Assembly: GCF_000633455.1 (NCBI RefSeq)
Contig: NZ_AYMG01000006.1
Coordinates: 186,001-250,000 of the forward strand
From: Pedobacter jeongneungensis
Lineage (GTDB): Bacteria > Bacteroidota > Bacteroidia > Sphingobacteriales > Sphingobacteriaceae
Direction of reading: 5' to 3'
Length of the DNA stretch: 64,000 bases
Shown: one piece after another, positions 7,947-15,017 of the stretch
How the letters are laid out: every line of letters begins with the position of its first letter
How positions within the stretch are numbered: position 1 is the first letter of the stretch
The notes under the pieces: generated by a model
What the model saw: the letters and a program-made list of their open reading frames with translations, nothing else
The model's database searches: none
What the model was told of the DNA's origin: nothing
Position numbers and translations under genes: made by a program

Positions 7947-9962
7947 TTACCACCCTGGATTTTGCAAGGCCTGTTTTTGGGCAGATGTTAAAGGTTCTCC
8001 CCCAACTTTAAGTACGTCAAGAAAACTTTGAGGTATTGGCCGCAGATAGTGTTTGGTTGCAATCGGTTTAGCCTCCAGGTTAAATGCCGCCGTACGTGCC
8101 ACCAAAGTTTTGGTACGCGCAAGATCTTCCCACCTCATCAATTCGCCCATCAGTTCTCTCGAACGCTCATCAAGGATAAAGGCTTTGAATTTATCTTCAT
8201 TCGAACTTGCCCCGACTTTATCATAAAAATCTTTGCTGGAATTAAAAATATCAGCTTCACTGTTGAGGTGCATTGAAGACAATGTATTCGTAGTGGTTAC
8301 AGGAATGTTGTTCGATTCAAAATAAGTGTTTCTATCAGAATATGAAACAATTGCTGAAGTTACCGCCGGATTTGTTTTATAAGCAATTCCTCCGTCAACA
8401 TAAGAAGAACGGTCTTCGCCCTCCTTATAGGCTGCGCGATCTCTCACACTGTTCAGATAAGGAATGGCCTGGGCATATTGACCCAATCGTCCATACGCTT
8501 CTGCAGCAATCAGATAGGTTTCGGCAAGTCGGGCCAGAATTCCGTCACGCTGTCCGAACTGTGAGGCAACAAGGTTTCTGGAGCCATCCATAAATTTAGA
8601 TAAAGCTACATATTGGTTCACAGTATAATTGCCATGGGCATTTAAATAGCTCTGCGGTTGCCCTGCAAAATACCTTACAAACATGGTTGGTTTACGGCGG
8701 GCAAGATCTGTTGACAGTGCGGGATCTGCACCAGGAACTATTGGGGTATACCTGGTGTCGCCTGCATTATTAACAATGTATAAAACCGCTTCCTCACCGA
8801 CTGCAAATTTAGCTTGACCTTCCTGAGCCGGGGTTGGTGCACTGCCCTTAACCCATTTCGGGATGCTGGCAGCGTTATTGGCAACATAACGTGTTTTAAA
8901 ACTTTTCCAGAATCTCGAGTCGTTAACACGGTCAAAAACATCCAAAGCATAATCAGTTGACCGCATGCGCTGAAATTCGCGGCCTCCTGCAATATCACGT
9001 ATCATTCCAGGAAGGGTCTGATAAATTGACGGATAATACAGGTGGATCTGGTTGCCATACCTTCCCTGTGTTGCAGTGTTGTTGGAGAACTGGGCAGCAA
9101 GGATAATTTCCTTGTTGGTTTCGTTTGCACCATCAACAGTGGTAAAGTTCCAAAGATCACTATAATTAGTTGCCAGACTATGCTGGCCACTGCCAATTAC
9201 CAGATCTGCATATTTAATGGCATTTTGCAGGTCAGCCGTTTTGGTGTCACCATTCCAGTCATTGTTCATTTCGCTTGCACGGAACAAGTATGCTTTCGCC
9301 AAAAAGTGCGCGGCTGCCCATTTGGTAATTCTTCCTCTTTCTGCAGCAACAGCGGGAAGCAGGTTATAAGCCTGTATAAAATCCTGAATAACCTGCTCGT
9401 AAACCTCTTTGGCCGAATTGCGTGTAAATTCATCCTTGATGGTTTCTAATGATTCCAGTTGCAGAGGTACACCTCCATATTGTTTTACCAGTTTAAAATA
9501 ATCGAAAGCGCGCATAAAATAGCCCTCGCCCAGGCGGATGTCTTTATTGGCACCAGTGTAGTAAATGGGTACATTTTTAATTACAATATTTGCAGAGTTA
9601 ATATTAGTGTACATGTTATCAAACACAGCCTGTACATCCGAGTTAAACGAATTTAAGGTTCCATCGTAAGAATTCCACATCTGCTCTGTCCTATCTCCGC
9701 CAACGGTAAACTCGTCTACGCCATAGTTGGTACTGGTATAGGCCCAGGTATAATTAAAATGGAATTTCAAACTCTGGTACATTCCGATAACCAAACCATC
9801 TAATCCTTCTGTTTTTTGAAAATCGGATGTATTTCGTGAGTTGATCACTTCTTCATCCAGGAAACTTTTTTTACAGGAAGTGGGAAGAATCATTAAGCCG
9901 CCTAACAAAACCACGCCCGATATTAAATTTATAATCTTTTTCATAATCAATATTTTTTTCAC
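7947..9962 (-). CDS. SusD/RagB-family nutrient-binding lipoprotein
   Basis: A 671-aa surface lipoprotein. A signal sequence ends in a lipobox (LPTSC), so the mature protein begins with Cys near residue 30. An internal Met at position 7 is an equally possible start. The SusD fold is supported by the N-terminal FLDEEVINSRNTSDF and GLVIGMYQSLK stretches, the helical TPR-like region (GYFMRAFDYFKLVKQYGGVPL, HFLAKAYLFRASE) and the C-terminal DERSRELMGELMRWEDLARTK block with a final LRPIPQSFLD. It is longer than the usual 500-600 residues because of a large loop-rich ligand-binding half. It caps the SusC transporter encoded 3 bp upstream and binds oligosaccharide at the cell surface. Confidence 0.95.
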   Translation of the reverse strand: MKKILIMKKIINLISGVVLLGGLMILPTSCKKSFLDEEVINSRNTSDFQKTEGLDGLVIGMYQSLKFHFNYTWAYTSTNYGVDEFTVGGDRTEQMWNSYDGTLNSFNSDVQAVFDNMYTNINSANIVIKNVPIYYTGANKDIRLGEGYFMRAFDYFKLVKQYGGVPLQLESLETIKDEFTRNSAKEVYEQVIQDFIQAYNLLPAVAAERGRITKWAAAHFLAKAYLFRASEMNNDWNGDTKTADLQNAIKYADLVIGSGQHSLATNYSDLWNFTTVDGANETNKEIILAAQFSNNTATQGRYGNQIHLYYPSIYQTLPGMIRDIAGGREFQRMRSTDYALDVFDRVNDSRFWKSFKTRYVANNAASIPKWVKGSAPTPAQEGQAKFAVGEEAVLYIVNNAGDTRYTPIVPGADPALSTDLARRKPTMFVRYFAGQPQSYLNAHGNYTVNQYVALSKFMDGSRNLVASQFGQRDGILARLAETYLIAAEAYGRLGQYAQAIPYLNSVRDRAAYKEGEDRSSYVDGGIAYKTNPAVTSAIVSYSDRNTYFESNNIPVTTTNTLSSMHLNSEADIFNSSKDFYDKVGASSNEDKFKAFILDERSRELMGELMRWEDLARTKTLVARTAAFNLEAKPIATKHYLRPIPQSFLDVLKVGGEPLTSAQKQALQNPGW

Positions 9963-9965
9963 TCC

Positions 9966-12900
9966 TTAAAAACTTGCGTTAACACCTAATACAACACCTC
10001 TGTTAAAAGTAGAACCACCCAGATCCGGATCAATCCATTTAACCTTCGAATAGATCAGCCCCGGATTAATCATCTGTGCATAAATCCTTAATCTGGAAAG
10101 CGTTAATTTTTTTGTGATATTTTCAGCAAAATTATAGCCCAACGAAATGTTTCTGACTTTTACAAAAGAACCATCCTGATAGTTCATGGAACTTTTATAC
10201 TGATCGCCGGCAGCACTGCCATAATTAGGGGCCGGGTAATCGTTTGTAGGGTTGCTTGGTGTCCAATAATCCAGTACACGTTGAGCAAAACGGCCCTGCA
10301 GTGATTCGGCACCCGTAGCAATAAGGAAATTATAGCGCGCAATGATGAACACAGAAAGATCAAAACCTTTGTAATTAAAGGTATTGGTAATGCCTCCACT
10401 CCAGCTCGGGGTATAACGCCCCAGTACCTGACGGTCGTTATTGGGATCAATTATATGGTCGCCGTTTAAATCTCTTATCTTGATACTTCCAGGCAAAAAT
10501 ATTTGCCCGTTATCTTTAAATTTGTCGAGCTCTATCTTGTCTTCAGGCGTATTCTGCCAGATACCATCTTTTACAAAATCGTAAGCAACATTAATTCCGT
10601 TTCCAATAAAGAAAAGGTCAGCAACCATATCCCCACCATTCAGTTTTACAATTTCATCTCTATTGGTTGAGAAATTAAGGGTAGATTCCCAGCTGAAATC
10701 TTTAGTTCTTACATTAACGGTATTTATAGTTAAATCGAGTCCCTTGTTTTTAGTCGAACCAATGTTATCATAAGAGGTAGGATAGCCGTTAATGATATTA
10801 ATCTTTTTCAGCAAAATTAAATCTGTTGTTCTGGATTTATATAAATCTAATGAGCCACTGATTCTTCCTTTTAGAAGTTCGAAATCCACGCCAAAGTTAT
10901 ACTGCTGGGTTTTTTCCCAGCTTAACAGTTTATTAGGAAATGAGATCGGGTTTGCCAGAGATGCATCGGATGCAACATATCCTATCTGTGCAGCGCTCCC
11001 AAAAGTATAGGTTAAGGGTTGCAAAAGACCCAGTGTGCTACCAATATCTACAGCAGAATTACCTGTACTGCCCACACCCAGTCTTAATTTCAACTGACTT
11101 ACCCACTTAATATTTTTCATAAATTCTTCCTGATCCATACGCCATGCCAAAGCTGCTGATGGGAAAAAATCCCATTTGTTGCCTTCGGCCAATTGCGAGG
11201 CCCCATCCGAACGTAAGGATGCCGTTAGCAGGTATTTATTATCAAAACTATAATTGATCCTGGCCATGTAAGATTCGAGGGTAGATTTTCTAAAATCGGT
11301 ATCAAATCCATCTAAAGCGGTAATGCTTCCTGCCCTTAGTCCGTACCAAAGCGGTGCGATCAGATTTATTTTACTACCCGTTAGTGATGAGGACTCATCC
11401 TGGAACAGAGATGAACTCTGCAATAAGGTTACACCGAAATTGTGCTTGTTAATGGTTTTATCATAATATAATAAGTGATCGAGCGTATAAGCGAATTTAT
11501 TGCTCTGGTTTAACTGTGCATAGTTGTTAACCGATCCCGGTATACCTGCATCGCGGTTTACAGATTTTGCATCCTGGTATTTTCCGTTATAAAAATTAGA
11601 AAAATCAGGACCAAAATTGATGCGGTATTTCAATCCCTTTAAAATGTTTACCTCAGCAAATGCCGACCCTAAGGTTCTCAATGTTTTGCGTAAATTGATA
11701 TTATAATCAGCTTCCAGAATGGGGTTTTGGATGTTGATATCGCCACCAGGAAGATTGATCCTGTTTCCATTCGCATCGTAAGGGATAGCCATTGGAAGCA
11801 TGCCGCGTGCCGCTGCGTAAATGTTACCCGCGCCCGAAGCACTGGCCGCAACGAAACCATAATTCTGTAAACTATAAGTTGCAGTGACGTTTAAGCCCAT
11901 TTTAAACCACTTTACCGGATTAATCTCAACACTTAACTTACCGCTGTATCTTTCAAAATCCTGGCCCAATTGTGTACCTGTCTGGTTCAGATAGCCGAAT
12001 GATCCGTAAGCTTTCATTTTATCCGTTCCGCCACTTACACTCAATACATGATCCTGCGTAATTCCGGTTCTGGTTACAAGATCGCCCCAATCGGTAGTCG
12101 GCACTAAACTTCCATCATAGCTGCCGTTTGCCCAGCCCTTTTCTATGTTTGCAAGAACATTGGGGTCACCGGCAAAAATTTCCCTGTCTTTTGCCAGCGT
12201 TGGAACGGTTGGATATTTTCTGCTGTCTGTAGATGGTAGTGCCCTAAATGCATCCCGGCGGAAATCGATATATTGTGCCGAATTCATCATTTCCATCCTG
12301 TCATTTAAAGTTTCGATGGTTGCAGTACCCACATAATCAAGTGTTAACCGCCCGGCTTTCCCTTTTTTTGTGGTTACCAGTACCACTCCGTTGGCACCTC
12401 GTGAACCATAAACAGCAGTGGCTGAGGCATCCTTTAAAACGTCGATATTTTCTATGTCATTAGGATTAATGGCATCAATTCCACCAGCTTGTAATGGGAT
12501 ACCGTCTACCACGAACAAAGGTGAATTACTGGCTTTTAACGACCTAAGACCACGGATTTTAATGTCTCCAACCTGACCCGGCCTCTCATTTGAGGTAATA
12601 TCTACACCGGCAGCTTTACCCTGCATGGCCTGTAGTGCATTGGTTACAGGCCTCGATCTGATTTCTTTGGCGCCGATGCTGACTACTGCTCCGGTTAAAT
12701 CACTTTTCTTTACTGTATTATAACCAACAACCACAACCTCTTCCAAATCATTTGTCGAACTTTTCAGTTGAATGGTTATTGTCGTTTTTCCGGTTACAGG
12801 TATTTCCTGTGTGTTGTATCCAACGTAGGAAACCACCAAAACCGGGTTGCTCACCGTTGATGGAATAGTAACTGAAAAAGCACCATTAACATCAGTTGAT

Positions 12901-13172
12901 GCCACGATCGTGGTACCCTTAATTTTGACACTCACACCGACCAGCGTTTCGCCTTTTTCATCAACAATTTTTCCTTTAATACTAACATCCCGTTTGCTCA
13001 GGGAGATGTTTGGAGTTGCTTTAGAAAGTAATGCCTCGCGGATAAATGAATCTGCACTTGCCGTGTTCACAACACATAGTAAGCTCAATGCAGAAATTCC
13101 TTTGATCAGGATTTTTTTGTACGAAAAGACTTTACGTGGGTTGAGGTTTTCTGGATAAAAATTAAGATCCAT
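9966..13172 (-). CDS. SusC/RagA-family TonB-dependent outer-membrane transporter
   Basis: 1068 aa. A signal peptide lies within about 19-41 (KKILIKGISALSLLCVVNTASAD) after a charged 18-residue lead. A carboxypeptidase-D-like beta-sandwich domain follows (about 60-140; VSIKGKIVDEKGETLVGVSVKI), then the TonB box region EEVVVVGYNTVKKSDLTGAV, the plug with IRGLRSLKASNSPLFVVDGIPL and the GANGVVLVTTKKG motif, and the 22-strand barrel ending in NASF with a terminal Phe as usual. It forms a lidded importer with the SusD encoded next. A 32-bp near-palindrome and an operator motif lie in the 817-bp divergent region before it. Confidence 0.97.
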   Translation of the reverse strand: MDLNFYPENLNPRKVFSYKKILIKGISALSLLCVVNTASADSFIREALLSKATPNISLSKRDVSIKGKIVDEKGETLVGVSVKIKGTTIVASTDVNGAFSVTIPSTVSNPVLVVSYVGYNTQEIPVTGKTTITIQLKSSTNDLEEVVVVGYNTVKKSDLTGAVVSIGAKEIRSRPVTNALQAMQGKAAGVDITSNERPGQVGDIKIRGLRSLKASNSPLFVVDGIPLQAGGIDAINPNDIENIDVLKDASATAVYGSRGANGVVLVTTKKGKAGRLTLDYVGTATIETLNDRMEMMNSAQYIDFRRDAFRALPSTDSRKYPTVPTLAKDREIFAGDPNVLANIEKGWANGSYDGSLVPTTDWGDLVTRTGITQDHVLSVSGGTDKMKAYGSFGYLNQTGTQLGQDFERYSGKLSVEINPVKWFKMGLNVTATYSLQNYGFVAASASGAGNIYAAARGMLPMAIPYDANGNRINLPGGDINIQNPILEADYNINLRKTLRTLGSAFAEVNILKGLKYRINFGPDFSNFYNGKYQDAKSVNRDAGIPGSVNNYAQLNQSNKFAYTLDHLLYYDKTINKHNFGVTLLQSSSLFQDESSSLTGSKINLIAPLWYGLRAGSITALDGFDTDFRKSTLESYMARINYSFDNKYLLTASLRSDGASQLAEGNKWDFFPSAALAWRMDQEEFMKNIKWVSQLKLRLGVGSTGNSAVDIGSTLGLLQPLTYTFGSAAQIGYVASDASLANPISFPNKLLSWEKTQQYNFGVDFELLKGRISGSLDLYKSRTTDLILLKKINIINGYPTSYDNIGSTKNKGLDLTINTVNVRTKDFSWESTLNFSTNRDEIVKLNGGDMVADLFFIGNGINVAYDFVKDGIWQNTPEDKIELDKFKDNGQIFLPGSIKIRDLNGDHIIDPNNDRQVLGRYTPSWSGGITNTFNYKGFDLSVFIIARYNFLIATGAESLQGRFAQRVLDYWTPSNPTNDYPAPNYGSAAGDQYKSSMNYQDGSFVKVRNISLGYNFAENITKKLTLSRLRIYAQMINPGLIYSKVKWIDPDLGGSTFNRGVVLGVNASF

Positions 13173-13208
13173 AGTTTTATTGGTTATGTAAATATTTGGT
13201 TATTTAGC

Positions 13209-13240
13209 CATATAGCATATTTCATGAAATCTGCTATATG
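13209..13240. promoter_or_regulatory. 32-bp near-palindrome in the susC leader
   Basis: Outer arms CATATAGCA (13209-13217) and TGCTATATG (13232-13240) flank one T/C mismatch and a central perfect 12-bp palindrome ATTTCATGAAAT. The structure lies 37-68 bases upstream of the susC start codon. It could be a dyad operator for a dimeric regulator or an mRNA hairpin controlling translation. Confidence 0.5.
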
Positions 13241-13496
13241 TTTGGGCGAACATATTATTGGGCAATCAACATCATGTTATGTGGATGAATTACCCATTTT
13301 ATGATAATAAATAATTAGTTTAATAAGGTATATTTTTGATGCCGTGTGTTTCCGATGCATAAACTTATGCCGTGTCGGTATAACATATCTCAAAATAGCT
13401 ATCCTTGCAGGCTTTGGTTTTTAATGCTCATATGGAAAGATTTAATTAGTATTTATATTTGGTCATACGAGATTAGCGGTTTTAATTTATTAATCC

Positions 13497-13512
13497 GTCC
13501 TGCTCCATCCTG
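13497..13512 (-). promoter_or_regulatory. Operator-like motif CAGGAT-GGAG-CAGGAC, susC operon side
   Basis: On the minus strand two 6-mers are separated by 4 bases and preceded by C/G-rich context (GCAGGATGGAGCAGGACGG). It faces the SusC-SusD-GH28 unit. A TGACCAAATA element begins 31 bases further along the same strand. It is one of six copies in the window. Confidence 0.55.
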
Positions 13513-13878
13513 CAATGGGTTGCATTGTTAAAATATGGCGCAGTATTACGGTCTCCGCCGACTGCCCGAAAAGAATATTTTGCTTGTTTGATTATCTCTA
13601 TTTAATGGTTATAAAGATTAAGAGACCAAGAGGAAACCGAAAAAAAGATTATTTCCTAAACAGTATGTTGGATTTTTGAAAGCAAACCGATTAAACTCAA
13701 TCGAGCTGGCTTATGCAGTCAGAAAAAACTAATTTAAATCTACCTTTTTGAGCCCCTAATCGCGGGGATAATCTACAGGTATTGGATTTGTTACTCCCGA
13801 TATGCGGTTGAACATCTGTAATTTCAATCGTTTGAATTTGTTTTAAAGCCATTTGCAGGGTTATTAAATCAATTGATA

Positions 13879-13894
13879 CAGGATAGCACAGGAC
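13879..13894 (+). promoter_or_regulatory. Operator-like motif CAGGAT-AGCA-CAGGAC, GH43-GH2-GH39 side
   Basis: On the plus strand CAGGATAGCACAGGACGG nearly repeats the copy at 13497-13512 in the opposite orientation. It lies about 95-110 bases before the first gene of the plus-strand unit. TAACCAAATA follows after 38 bases. Confidence 0.6.
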
Positions 13895-13909
13895 GGCTTT
13901 TTTAAATTT

Positions 13910-13933
13910 AAATGTTAACCTCGTTTAACATTT
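13910..13933. repeat. Short inverted repeat between operator and start codon
   Basis: AAATGTTAA and TTAACATTT are separated by six bases, directly before TAACCAAATA. It may be part of the promoter or a leader hairpin; no function can be assigned. Confidence 0.35.
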
Positions 13934-14007
13934 AACCAAATATTTCCCTTTTAAAATGGCGCTCAATCCACTGGTATGGAAAAGATCCCATGATGATCAA
14001 TTTTGAG

Positions 14008-15009
14008 ATGAAAAAAATCCTGCTTGCCTGTTTGATGCTGTTTTCGGTATATACTTTTGCTCAAAAAAGCAATAAGGCGCTGCCTGTTCCAAAACCCTTA
14101 TTCAGCGACGCTATTTATGATGGCGCTGCCGATCCTGTGGTGATCTGGAACAAAGGGGAAAAGAAGTGGTTTATGTTTTATACCAACCGGCGGGCCAATG
14201 TTAAAAACCTCGATGGCGTAAGTTGGGTGCATGGCACACGTATCGGTATTGCCGAATCAAAAGATGGGGTAAAATGGAAATACCGCGATACCTGCGACAT
14301 CCAATACCGGTTAACTGATTATACGCATTGGGCACCAGAAGTAATCGAAAATAAAGGGATCTACCACATGTATTTAACTTATGTGCCCGGCGTTTTTAAA
14401 GATTGGCGCCACCCACGCTATATTGTTCATCTCACCAGCAAAAACCTCATCAGCTGGAAATTCGAATCCAAATTAAACCTCGCCTCCGATCGCTGCATTG
14501 ATGCCTGCGTATTTAAACTCCCCGATAATACAGGCTGGCGGATGTATTACAACAACGAAATGGCTGGCAAATCGATCTATTACGCCGATAGTAAAGACCT
14601 CTATAACTGGGAAGATAAAAACACAAAACTGATCGGCGATAAAGGCTGCGAAGGGCCAAAAGTTTTCTATTGGAAAAACACTTATTGGATGATTGTAGAC
14701 AACTGGAACGGCCTGGGTATTTATTCTTCAACCGATCTGTTAACGTGGAAACGCCAACCCAAAAACATTTTACGGGAGCCTGGTAAAGGAACTGATGACG
14801 GGGTAATGGGCGGACATGCCGATGTGGTGGTAAACGGCGATAAAGCCTACATTTATTATTTTACCCACCCCGGAAGAACACCCGAAAACAAAGGTACTGA
14901 CAATGCAATTACCAGAAGAAGTGTGATCCAGCTGGCAGAACTGGAATATCTGAACGGCGAAATCACCTGCAACCGCGATAAACCCTCATTCATCAGCTTA
15001 AAACCCTAA
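14008..15009 (+). CDS. Secreted five-bladed beta-propeller glycosidase, GH43-like
   Basis: I place the start at the ATG at 14008, which gives a clean signal peptide (MKKILLACLMLFSVYTFAQ); the frame also has ATGs at 13990 and 13993. The mature protein has repeated propeller blades (KKWFMFYTNRR, IYHMYLTYVPG, GWRMYYNNEM, TYWMIVDNWNG). Candidate acidic triad positions fit the GH43/GH32 clan layout: Asp in GAADPVVIW, Asp in RCIDACVFK and Glu in GCEGPKVFYW. The overall sequence is unlike standard arabinofuranosidases or xylosidases and could belong to a divergent GH43 subfamily or a neighbour such as GH117. Neutral side-chain trimming of RG-I is the likely role. It heads the GH43-GH2-GH39 unit, with 8 bp to the next gene. 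Confidence 0.75.
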   Translation: MKKILLACLMLFSVYTFAQKSNKALPVPKPLFSDAIYDGAADPVVIWNKGEKKWFMFYTNRRANVKNLDGVSWVHGTRIGIAESKDGVKWKYRDTCDIQYRLTDYTHWAPEVIENKGIYHMYLTYVPGVFKDWRHPRYIVHLTSKNLISWKFESKLNLASDRCIDACVFKLPDNTGWRMYYNNEMAGKSIYYADSKDLYNWEDKNTKLIGDKGCEGPKVFYWKNTYWMIVDNWNGLGIYSSTDLLTWKRQPKNILREPGKGTDDGVMGGHADVVVNGDKAYIYYFTHPGRTPENKGTDNAITRRSVIQLAELEYLNGEITCNRDKPSFISLKP

Positions 15010-15017
15010 CCAAATAT

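Larger units (their letters stand above)
13173..13989. other. Divergent regulatory region of 817 bp between susC (minus) and the GH43-like gene (plus)
   Basis: No convincing gene is present. It holds two outward-facing copies of the CAGGAT-N4-CAGGAC operator motif (13497-13512 and 13879-13894), a TAACCAAATA-like element downstream of each, and a second TAACCAAATATT at 13191-13202 close to the susC start. It also holds the large near-palindrome at 13209-13240, a hairpin at 13910-13933 and two copies of ATGCCGTGT (13339 and 13367) spaced 28 bases apart. The 324 bases from the minus-strand operator to the susC start imply a long untranslated leader. Confidence 0.6.

Noticed and set aside
8028..9656. 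Several plus-strand frames opposite the first susD
   Set aside because: They lie fully inside a clear SusD gene on the other strand, have no signal peptide or domain and are shadows of its codon pattern.
13346..13531. 61-codon plus-strand frame in the divergent promoter region
   Set aside because: Covers the minus-strand operator motif, has a random-like composition and no conserved feature.
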